The position numbers were made by a program, and so were the translations under genes. The notes beneath the pieces were generated by a model, which ran no database searches, was not told the origin of the DNA, and saw only the letters and a list, made by a program, of their open reading frames with translations. A stretch of DNA of 15,813 nt from Silvimonas sp. JCM 19000 (GTDB taxonomy: Bacteria; Pseudomonadota; Gammaproteobacteria; Burkholderiales; Chitinibacteraceae): assembly GCA_001313065.1 (NCBI GenBank), contig BBFD01000064.1, positions 1-15,813 on the forward strand. The letters are read 5' to 3'. Below are positions 8,776 to 15,554 of the stretch, one piece after another (positions within the stretch are counted from its first letter, which is position 1; each line of letters starts with the position of its first letter).

Positions 8776-9474
8776 GCGGCGCTTCCTTGCGTTGTTGCAG
8801 GATCAGGCTAGCCAGATGCAGATCCTGCGGGTAAGTCACTTTGAGATTCCACGGGCTGCCGTGCACCAGGCGCGGGGCGTGGCCCTGCTGCTCCATGGCG
8901 CTGGCTTCATCGGTAATGTGGGCTTCGGAGACGTGATCCAAAGCGCCGGCCAGCGGGCCGACGCGAAACATCTGCGGCGTTTGCGCCTGCCACAAGCCAT
9001 CGCGCGGGCGGGTGGCGGCGATATGCTGGTCGGCCGAGGCCTGCTTGAGCGTATCGGCCACCGGCACCGCCAGGATGCCGCCCACCGCATCGTCGAACAG
9101 CGTATCGATCAGCTGATCCACCAGTTCCGGCGCAATACAGGGGCGCGCGGCGTCGTGCACCAGCACCCAGTCTTGCGGATTCTGCCAGCGGCGGCCAAAG
9201 CGTTAAGGCCATTGCGCACGCTGCGGGCGCGGGTGTCGCCGCCACAGCGCAATACGGTCAGTCGCGTAAAGTCGGACCAATCAAACTGATCCCAATACTC
9301 ATCGTCGGCACTCAGCACCACCACTATGCGCTGCAGCCGCGCTACGGCGTGCAAGGCGGTGAGCGTATGCCAGATCAGTGGCTGGCCCAGCAAAGGCAAA
9401 TATTGTTTGGGTTGGGCCACGCCCATGCGGCTGCCGCTGCCTGCGGCGGGCAACAGCGCAATACAGGCGCTCAC
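8768..9474 (-). CDS. ispD: 2-C-methyl-D-erythritol 4-phosphate cytidylyltransferase, 235 residues after frame correction
   Basis: IspD transfers CMP from CTP to methylerythritol phosphate in the MEP pathway. The nucleotide-binding loop is [12 protein letters not shown] with PKQYLPLLG; further motifs are [35 protein letters not shown] and [10 protein letters not shown]. The GTG at 9472-9474 is the likely start: it overlaps the dnaQ stop as GTGA and gives the expected N-terminus [12 protein letters not shown]. One base is missing near 9182 (expected [17 protein letters not shown]); with it restored the gene is 708 bp. It sits between dnaQ and msrC with overlapping ends on both sides. Confidence 0.94.
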
Positions 9475-10211
9475 GCTGCGGCCTCGGCCGGAACAGGCGG
9501 CGCTTCGATGGCGTGCCACAGACATTGGCCTTTGACGATCTTGTCCAGATCGTTGAGATAACTCTCATGCAAGGCCAGCTCTTCGGGCGTCGGCAGGCTG
9601 ATCTTGAGCGGCCCACGCGCGGCGCGCACCACAATCTGACCATTGCTGTCGGTGCTGCCATCGTTGACGAAATCCATCAGCAGACTGTCCTGGCCGCGCG
9701 TCATCGCCAGATAGACTTCGGCCAGCAGCTCACAGTCGATCAGCGCGCCATGCAACACCCGCGCCGAGCGATCGACTTCAAAGCGGTCGCATAACGCATC
9801 CAGGCTATTACGTTTGCCAGGGAATTGATCTTTGGCCATGGCCAGCGTGTCGACCACGCTGTGCACATAATCCTGAATCTTGCCGCGCTTGAGCTTGCCC
9901 AGTTCGTGGTTCAGAAACGCCACGTCAAACGGTGCGTTATGGATGATCAACTCGGACCCGCGCACGAACTCCAGAAACTGGTCGACCACCTGCGCAAAGC
10001 GGGGTTTGTCCGCCAGAAAATCGCTGGTCAGGCCGTGGACATTCAGCGCGCCCTCTTCGCTATCGCGTTCGGGGTTGATGTACAGATGCAGGTGCACATC
10101 GGCGGCAGACACTTTGCGATCGATCATTTCGACCGCAGCAATTTCAAGAATGCGGTTGCCGTCTTCCACGCGTAAGCCCGTGGTTTCGGTATCCAGAAGA
10201 ATTTGACGCAT
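9471..10211 (-). CDS. dnaQ: DNA polymerase III epsilon subunit (3'-5' proofreading exonuclease), 246 residues
   Basis: Proofreads for the replicative polymerase. The frame is intact. DEDDh exonuclease residues are visible: D7 and E9 in LLDTETTGL, D96 in HNAPFD, H154 and D159 in HGALID. QDSLLM near residues 174-179 matches in position and character the clamp-binding motif that joins the exonuclease to the beta clamp, and the C-terminal tail would bind the alpha subunit. ATG 10209-10211 gives the normal short N-terminus. It lies 71 bp after rnhA on the same strand, the order known from E. coli, and its stop overlaps the ispD start. The E. coli neighbour tRNA-Asp is absent here. Confidence 0.96.
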   Translation of the reverse strand: MRQILLDTETTGLRVEDGNRILEIAAVEMIDRKVSAADVHLHLYINPERDSEEGALNVHGLTSDFLADKPRFAQVVDQFLEFVRGSELIIHNAPFDVAFLNHELGKLKRGKIQDYVHSVVDTLAMAKDQFPGKRNSLDALCDRFEVDRSARVLHGALIDCELLAEVYLAMTRGQDSLLMDFVNDGSTDSNGQIVVRAARGPLKISLPTPEELALHESYLNDLDKIVKGQCLWHAIEAPPVPAEAAA

Positions 10212-10282
10212 ATGCGACTGCCCAACCTTTTCTAAACAGACTCAAAACAAAACAACTTCGTCACCACCGGCCGAGGCCGCGC

Positions 10283-10733
10283 TTAGCGCAACGGACGCCC
10301 CAGCACGGATTCAACGCCACGATTGGCCAGTTGATCGGCGCGCTCGTTGAATTCGTGCCCGCTGTGGCCTTTGACCCACTGCCAGGTCACCTTGTGGCGC
10401 GCCACTTCGGTGTCCAGCCGCTGCCACAGATCGGCGTTCTTGACCGGCTTTTTTGTCGGCCGTCTTCCAGCCGTTGCGTTTCCAGCCATGAATCCAGCTT
10501 TCGATGCCATTCTTTACGTATTGCGAATCGGTATAGATGACGGCATCGCAGGCACGGGTCAGGATGCCCAGACCCTGGATGACGGCCATCAATTCCATCC
10601 GGTTATTGGTGGTATGTGCTTCACCACCAAACAATTCTTTCTCTTGTGCGCCATAACGTAATAAAGCGCCCCAACCGCCGGGGCCCGGGTTGCCCTTGCA
10701 GGCTCCGTCGGTATAAATCTCTAATGTGGCCAT
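10283..10733 (-). CDS. rnhA: Ribonuclease HI, 149 residues after frame correction
   Basis: Cuts the RNA strand of RNA-DNA hybrids. Active-site residues are D9 ([16 protein letters not shown]), E47 ([10 protein letters not shown]), D69 (IYTDSQYV), H123 (KGHSGH) and D133 (NERADQLAN), each one position below the E. coli numbers. The frame breaks at the T6 run 10449-10454 (A6 in the sense strand, one base too long); repair joins WKTADKK to [12 protein letters not shown] and makes a 450-bp gene. The length is close to the 155 residues of the E. coli enzyme. Upstream lies a divergent small exported protein gene, 36 bp away. Confidence 0.95.
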
Positions 10734-10769
10734 TCAAAATCCATTAATAAAACCAACCGGGAGAACCCC

Positions 10770-11096
10770 ATGCGCGTCGCCCTGCTCGCCCTGACCCTTA
10801 CCGCCGCCACTCTGGCCGCGCCGGCGCTGGCTGCTCCCTTCTGTTTGTGGAAAGTGCCTGCCAGCAAAGATGTCGCGGCGCGCTACGAGCGCTATCTGAA
10901 CCTGACCGTGGTGCAATACGTTGATCTGACCGACAGCGACGTGCACATCGTGTTTGGCGGCGGCAACCTCGGCAGCGGCCATGATCTGCATATCACCATC
11001 AAGAATCGCGCCGACGGCTTGCGCATTTTGCAAGACCTGGCCGACACCGCCCGCGCTTGCGATAAAGATGCGCCCACGCCGCTGGCCAAATCCTGA
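10770..11096 (+). CDS. Small exported protein of unknown function, 108 residues
   Basis: I do not recognise the family. The start is a classic signal peptide (MRVALLALTLTAATLAAPAL, cleavage expected after ALA at residue 21). The mature part, about 87 residues, has two cysteines (C25 and C97) that could form a disulfide, a glycine-rich patch VFGGGNLGSG near residues 61-70, and a C-terminal helix (RADGLRILQDLADTARA). GGGAGA seven bases before ATG is a fair ribosome-binding site. The gene points opposite to rnhA and the methyltransferase, inside a block that is otherwise conserved with E. coli, and its stop is 12 bp from the converging methyltransferase stop. Periplasmic or secreted location is inferred from the signal peptide. 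Confidence 0.8.
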   Translation: MRVALLALTLTAATLAAPALAAPFCLWKVPASKDVAARYERYLNLTVVQYVDLTDSDVHIVFGGGNLGSGHDLHITIKNRADGLRILQDLADTARACDKDAPTPLAKS

Positions 11097-11108
11097 ACGC
11101 AGTCGCGA

Positions 11109-11894
11109 CTACGGCTTGCAACGATCCTTGGCGGCTTGTTCACGCAAACGCTCGATGCGCGCATCGCTCACCTTGTCGATCGCGGCCGCCGGGGCCGTGG
11201 TCGGGGTGGGCACGCGCCGCCACTTGGGTTCGATCATGCGCACGCCGCGCACACGCTTCACCACATCCAGACAATAAACGCCGCCAGCGGCAGGCCACCA
11301 GCGATCACCCGCGTCTTCCAGAAACTTTGAACGCGCCAGCCATTTCTCGCGCTGCACCGGCAAGCTGTACAACAGATATTCGCCGCGCATGCTTTCCAGA
11401 TTCAGCAAAGACAACCAGTCCTTCAGCCGGGGCAAAGAGATAAACTGCCCACGCCACGGCACTTCGTGCTGCTTGTGCTTAAAGCGCTTGAGCCCCCACA
11501 AACTCCACGGATTAAACCCGGTGATCAGCAAACGCCCTTCCGGCACCAGCACGCGTTCGGCCTCTCGCAAGACCTGATGCGGATCGGCGCAGTAATCAAG
11601 CACATGCGGCATCACCAGCAAATCAATCGACTGCGCCTCAAACGGCAGAAACTCGCCGCAGCACCGCACGCGGGTGCCAGCAGACTGGCCGACCAGCGTG
11701 CGCCAGGGCATGCGGTTGGCGCGCAGGCAATCCATCTGCGGCAATTCCAGCTGCACCGCCTTATAACCAAAGATGTCAGCGGTGGTCCGATCAAACCATG
11801 CGGCCTCTTCGGCCAGCAGATAGCGGCCTAGCGGGCTTTGCAGCCACTCGGCAAAATAGTCGAACGTATTTTCCACACCAACGGGCATGTCCAT
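11109..11894 (-). CDS. YafS-like class I SAM-dependent methyltransferase, 261 residues
   Basis: Resembles the E. coli YafS protein encoded in the same position next to gloB and rnhA. Shared features are LPFEAQSIDLLVMPHVLDYCADPHQVLREAERVL, read here in pieces (SIDLLVMPHVLDYC, PHQVLREAERVL), then GRLLITGFNPWSLWGLKRF and the DWLSLLNLE stretch. This is the second half of a Rossmann methyltransferase; the usual glycine-rich SAM motif I (acidic-x-Gly-x-Gly) is not evident, as in YafS itself. The substrate is unknown. ATG 11892-11894 is preferred; ATG 11886-11888 and GTG 11904-11906 are alternatives. The tail (from about residue 225) is proline- and arginine-rich and probably disordered. The start codon overlaps that of gloB. 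Confidence 0.85.
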   Translation of the reverse strand: MDMPVGVENTFDYFAEWLQSPLGRYLLAEEAAWFDRTTADIFGYKAVQLELPQMDCLRANRMPWRTLVGQSAGTRVRCCGEFLPFEAQSIDLLVMPHVLDYCADPHQVLREAERVLVPEGRLLITGFNPWSLWGLKRFKHKQHEVPWRGQFISLPRLKDWLSLLNLESMRGEYLLYSLPVQREKWLARSKFLEDAGDRWWPAAGGVYCLDVVKRVRGVRMIEPKWRRVPTPTTAPAAAIDKVSDARIERLREQAAKDRCKP

Positions 11895-12657
11895 GTTCAA
11901 GATCACCCCGATTCCGATTCTGGATACGAATTATATCTGGCTTTTGCACGATGACCGCCATGCGTTTGCAGTCGACCCCGGCGAGGCCCCGCCCTTGCTG
12001 GCGTATCTGGATGAGCATGGCCTGAGCCTGGCGGGCATCCTGATTACGCATCATCACGGCGATCATACCGGGGGCCTGGCGCAACTGGCGCAGGCGGCGC
12101 CCTGTCCGGTGTATGGACCGGGCCATATTGCCCTGGTTACCCAGCCGGTGGCAGAGGGCCAGACGCTGGAGGTGCTGGGCACGCCGCTGGAGATACTGGC
12201 GGTGCCGGGCCATACGCTGGATCACCTCGCCTATTACGCTGCGGGCACGCCCGGTGCGCTCTTTTGCGGTGACACCTTGTTTGCCGCCGGTTGTGGCCGC
12301 TTGTTTGAAGGCACGCCCGAGCAGATGTTTGCCTCGCTGCAAAAGCTGGCCGCCCTGCCCGCAGAGACCCGCGTCTGCTGCACGCATGAATACACGCTGG
12401 ACAATTTGAAGTTTGCCTTGGCCGCCGAGCCTGGCAATCTGGATTTGCAGGCGCGTTTTGCCGCAGCCCAGTTCACCCGTGCGGCTGGCTTGCCTACTTT
12501 GCCGTCAACGCTGGCGCTGGAATTGCAGACCAATCCTTTTCTGCGTTTTGATGCCATCGGCATTAAAGAAAGTGCTTTAGCTCAAGACGCGCAAGCCACT
12601 GATCCAGTGCAGATTTTTGCAACACTGCGCCGATGGAAGGACCGTTTCCGGGCCTGA
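11893..12657 (+). CDS. gloB: Hydroxyacylglutathione hydrolase (glyoxalase II), 254 residues
   Basis: Hydrolyses S-lactoylglutathione to lactate and glutathione, the second step of methylglyoxal detoxification. Metallo-beta-lactamase fold with the dinuclear metal motif THHHGDHTGG (H53, H55, D57, H58), then VPGHTLDHLAYY, LFCGDTLFAAGCGRLFEG and CCTHEYTLDNLKFA, followed by the C-terminal HAGH domain. The start at 11893 gives MFKITPIPILDTNYIWLL, which fits the family; ATG 11887, two codons upstream, is possible. Neither has a strong Shine-Dalgarno. The frame is intact. A co-encoded GST upstream in the window also uses glutathione but is not adjacent. Confidence 0.95.
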   Translation: MFKITPIPILDTNYIWLLHDDRHAFAVDPGEAPPLLAYLDEHGLSLAGILITHHHGDHTGGLAQLAQAAPCPVYGPGHIALVTQPVAEGQTLEVLGTPLEILAVPGHTLDHLAYYAAGTPGALFCGDTLFAAGCGRLFEGTPEQMFASLQKLAALPAETRVCCTHEYTLDNLKFALAAEPGNLDLQARFAAAQFTRAAGLPTLPSTLALELQTNPFLRFDAIGIKESALAQDAQATDPVQIFATLRRWKDRFRA

Positions 12658-12758
12658 TTCGTACCGCCCGGCCTGTTCAGGCCCACTCGCGCATTGACAG
12701 CGGCGGCGCCTGCCCGGCACCATCGGTGCCAATTTTGAGCATTCGCAGGGTTGTCACA

Positions 12759-14409
12759 ATGAAATACCGACTGCTTGCAGGCCTGTTGCTGGGCCTGTTC
12801 AGTGCGGCGGCGATGGCGGAAGACATTTCCGGCAACGTAACCCGTATCGACTATCAATTGCGCGACCCGGCCTTTACGCTGTCTGACGACACCGCACAGA
12901 CCGTGTCGACACTCTTTGCCGAAGACCCCGTCGCCAGCATCCATTACGACAACCTGTGGGATCGCATCCGTGGCGGCTTTGCCATGCAGGACGTTGATAG
13001 CCCGCTGGTGACCAAATGGGAAAACTATTACGCGGCGCGCCCTGATTATCTGGCGCGCATTATCGATCGCAGCTCGCGCTATCTGTATTACGTGACCAGC
13101 GAAGTCGAAAAGCGCGGCATGCCTATGGAATTTGCGCTGCTGCCGATGATCGAGAGCGCGTACAACCCCAAAGCCGAATCGACCGCTAAAGCGGCGGGCA
13201 TGTGGCAGTTCATCCCGGAAACCGGCAAGCGTTACGGGCTGGAACGGACCTGGTGGTATGACGGTCGCCGTGATGTGGTCGCCGCCACCCAGGGCGCGCT
13301 GGATTATCTGCAAGAACTGTATGGCATGTTTGGCGATTGGCAGCTGGTGCTGGCCTCATACAACTGGGGCGAGAATGGCGTAGCGCGCTCTATCGCCAAA
13401 AAAACGAAGCCGCCGGTTTGCCGACCGATTACGCCAGCATCCGCATGCCGGACGAAACACGTAATTACGTACCCAAGTTGCTGGCCGTGCGCAATATCAT
13501 CGCCAATCCGTCGGCTTATGGCATCACGCTGGCCTCCTTGCCGAACCAGCCTTACTTTGCGACGGTAACGCCCGGTCGGCATATGGATGTCAAAGTGGCC
13601 GCCGAGCTGGCCGAAGTACCGGTGGATGAATTGCTGCGGCTCAACCCGGGCTTTATCCGCCCGGTGATTGCGCACAAGGACGACCGCCAGCTGGTACTGC
13701 CGGCCAGCAAAGTGGATATCTTTGAGAAAAAAACCTCGCGGCCAATGGCGACAAACCTTTGCTGAACTGGCAGCCGTATGTGACGCACGCCGGGGAAAAT
13801 CTCGACAAGCTGGCGACGTCCTTCGGTATTACCGTGGCCGAACTCAAGGACATCAACGACATCGGCAACCGCGAGCGTGTGGCGCGCGGTCAGACCATCC
13901 TGGTGCCGAAGAGCGCAGATATCGACGCCAGCGAGCAGCAAACCCTGGTGGCGCTGGCGGCCAACCGGGCGGCTGATCCGGTGGACACCGGCGCGCAAGA
14001 TGCGCCGCGTAAAGTGCAGATCGCGCAGCCTTCGGCACGCGTGGTCAAAGTGGCGTTACGTCAGAGCAGCCAGACCGAGGCCGATGACACGCCCACCACC
14101 TATCGCGTGGCGCGCGGCGATACCGTGTTCAACATTGCCAAACGCTACGGCATCAGCGTGGCCACGCTCAAAAGCATGAATGGCCTGCGCAACAATCACA
14201 TCAGCACCGGGCAGACGCTAAAGCTGGCCAGCAATGGCGCAGCGCATAAAACCAGCGACCGCGGCCAGGCGCAGCGTTATACCGTGCGCCGCGGCGACAC
14301 CATGGCGTCGATTGCGCACAAGCACAATGTGATACGATGATCTGAAGCGCTGGAATCCGCAGCCGTTTACGCCGGCATCCAGTTGGTGATTTATCAACCC
14401 AATGGCTAA
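12759..14409 (+). CDS. mltD: Membrane-bound-type lytic murein transglycosylase D with LysM repeats, about 549 residues after frame correction
   Basis: Cleaves peptidoglycan glycan strands in the periplasm. Signal peptide 1-20 (LLLGLFSAAAMA), then the SLT domain with catalytic E132 in MIESAYNPKAES and AAGMWQFIPETGKRYGL and ASYNWGENG. After a linker there are three LysM repeats: YVTHAGENLDKLATSFGI, YRVARGDTVFNIAKRYGI and YTVRRGDTMASIAHKHNV. The start ATG 12759 has AGGG upstream. The frame breaks at the A7 runs 13398-13404 and 13727-13733 (each two bases too long), near 14330-14336 (two G missing) and near 14372 (one G missing). Repair gives exactly 1650 bp and the ending PGIQLVIYQPNG. Unlike E. 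coli MltD no lipobox cysteine is seen, so it is probably soluble in the periplasm. It follows gloB by 101 bp, as in E. coli. Confidence 0.93.
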
Positions 14410-14446
14410 TCAGATGGACAGACCTGGCTAGCACGGGTCTGGGCGT

Positions 14447-14484
14447 AAAAAAAAGGCGTCGACGCAATGTCGACGCCTTTTTTT
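14447..14484. terminator. Strong bidirectional intrinsic terminator between mltD and the PEP-CTERM gene
   Basis: A perfect 9-bp stem, GGCGTCGAC at 14455-14463 and GTCGACGCC at 14469-14477, encloses the loop GCAAT. It is flanked by A8 on the left (14447-14454) and T7 on the right (14478-14484), so it works as a rho-independent terminator for mltD on the plus strand and for the PEP-CTERM gene on the minus strand. Run lengths may be overestimated, as elsewhere in this sequence. Confidence 0.92.
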
Positions 14485-14496
14485 ATGCGCCAATTC

Positions 14497-15225
14497 TTAG
14501 CTGTTCTTGCGCATGCGCCGACGGGCTGACGCCATCAAGCCCACCAGGCCCACGCCCATCAACGCGTAAGTTTCTGGCTCAGGAACGGGAGCGGTTGCGC
14601 GTGTGCCATAAAAGTTGCCAATCTGGCTAAGCCCAAGCGTATAGATGCCTGTACCTGTGCTGCTGTCCAGTGCGCCTACTGTATAGATAAAACTACCCTT
14701 GTACTCGGTGACGCCAGTGGCGTACGTGTTCGGCGCGATCCCTTGAGAGGACTGCCCAGTCAGGCTGGAGTCCAACAGACTATCCACCCCACCATCGACC
14801 AGAGCAGGGTCGGCCGGCAGTGTAATCAGCAAGTCGTAATCAACCGTGATGGTCCCCGCGTAGCCATTTGTAGCAATGGCAAACTGCAGTCCAGTGCCTG
14901 CCCACGTGGCGGTGTCCTGGGCAATGGGCCAGTACTGCCCCAGCACATGAAAACCGAGACCATCGGAGTCCAGCGTTTGCGTTAGCGCGGCATGAGTGGT
15001 GGCAATGCTGAAATCCGTGGTGGCAGGCGCGGCGAGCCCGCCACCCGCAATGTCAGAGCCAATGATGCCGCCGGACGTTTGAGCTGGCGTGGCGTTAAGG
15101 CTCAAACCATTGCTTAACTGAATACGCGTGGTCAGATCGAAGCTTAACGGAACTACGGTGGCGTGCGCGCTGGCAGCAGCAGTGGCGAGCAACGCTGCTG
15201 CGATCAGGCTGGGGCGAAGGTTCAT
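14497..15225 (-). CDS. PEP-CTERM sorting-domain protein, 242 residues
   Basis: An exported protein carrying the exosortase sorting signal, so its anchor should be removed during export together with exopolysaccharide production (family knowledge). The N-terminus is a signal peptide (MNLRPSLIAAALLATAAASA). The body is rich in Thr, Ser, Gly and Ala, without cysteines, and probably beta-structured (TGLQFAIATNGYAGTITVDY, GIYTLGLSQIG). The C-terminus has VPEPETYALM, a short hydrophobic segment GVGLVGLM and the basic cluster ARRRMRKNS. ATG 15223-15225 has GGAG six bases before it; ATG 15235-15237, four codons upstream, is less likely. The specific role is unknown. The exosortase gene itself is not in the window. 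Confidence 0.88.
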   Translation of the reverse strand: MNLRPSLIAAALLATAAASAHATVVPLSFDLTTRIQLSNGLSLNATPAQTSGGIIGSDIAGGGLAAPATTDFSIATTHAALTQTLDSDGLGFHVLGQYWPIAQDTATWAGTGLQFAIATNGYAGTITVDYDLLITLPADPALVDGGVDSLLDSSLTGQSSQGIAPNTYATGVTEYKGSFIYTVGALDSSTGTGIYTLGLSQIGNFYGTRATAPVPEPETYALMGVGLVGLMASARRRMRKNS

Positions 15226-15300
15226 ACAAGACTCCATGGGGCGGTTCAGGCGGAGGTGCCAAAGGTGGAGACCAATGATCTCCATGCCAATCTTGTATAG

Positions 15301-15329
15301 ATCATAATTTACACGTTTTATTCGCGTAA
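15301..15329 (-). promoter_or_regulatory. Possible promoter of the PEP-CTERM gene
   Basis: On the minus strand TTACGC and TATGAT are 17 bases apart, with TATGAT a five-of-six -10 match but TTACGC a poor -35. The stretch is A/T-rich in an otherwise G/C-rich region. It would give a leader of about 70 bases before the start codon. Weak call. Confidence 0.3.
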
Positions 15330-15455
15330 GCATTGGGGCCGATGAAGGGTATATATGTTTGTCCCCGCTGATCCGCGACCTGCGGCCATTTTGTGAATGG
15401 CATCACGCATTGTGTCGGCCGGTGTCGGACAAATGCTGATTCTGCCGCCGCAGCG

Positions 15456-15483
15456 TTGACAGTGCTGGGAGCCTCCGCATAAT
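15456..15483 (+). promoter_or_regulatory. Sigma-70 promoter of the chitin-binding gene
   Basis: TTGACA (15456-15461) is a perfect -35 box, and CATAAT (15478-15483) matches five of six -10 positions with a 16-base spacer. Transcription would begin near 15490, about 65 bases before the ATG at 15555. It is the best promoter in the window. Confidence 0.7.
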
Positions 15484-15490
15484 CGGAACG

Positions 15491-15508
15491 GATGGTAAAA
15501 ATACCATC
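15491..15508. promoter_or_regulatory. Candidate operator palindrome at the transcription start
   Basis: GATGGTAAAAATACCATC is a perfect inverted repeat with 7-bp arms GATGGTA/TACCATC around AAAA. It begins right where transcription from the upstream promoter would start, a position typical of a repressor site. Its arms contain TGGT/ACCA, reminiscent of GntR-type amino-sugar regulators, but the spacing is six bases instead of four, so I do not assign a family. The central A-run may be overcounted in this sequence, which would bring the half-sites closer. Confidence 0.6.
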
Positions 15509-15554
15509 GCAGTTCCTAAAACAGTACAAACAGTTGTAACCGGAGGATGTACCC

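Larger units (their letters stand above)
15226..15554. other. Divergent intergenic region PEP-CTERM gene / chitin-binding gene
   Basis: This 329-bp region holds the promoter and operator described at 15456-15508, a second small palindrome TACAAACAGTTGTA at 15525-15538 just before the ribosome-binding site CGGAGG (15541-15546), and a possible promoter for the minus-strand gene. No additional gene is evident. A minus-strand frame from 15302 to 15778 opens across it but shows no recognisable protein. Confidence 0.6.

Noticed and set aside
10212..10282. tRNA-Asp gene next to dnaQ, as in E. coli
   Set aside because: The 71-bp gap between dnaQ and rnhA has no tRNA arms or TTCRA-type sequence, and is too short with its flanks.
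11101..11110. Palindrome AGTCGCGACT between convergent genes as a terminator
   Set aside because: It has no loop and no T-run, so it cannot form a normal terminator hairpin; a 10-bp palindrome can occur by chance.
15246..15262. Sigma-54 promoter (TTGGCAC on the minus strand) for the PEP-CTERM gene
   Set aside because: The -24 half resembles the consensus, but at the proper distance the -12 half reads CCTG instead of TTGC. Only half of the site is present.
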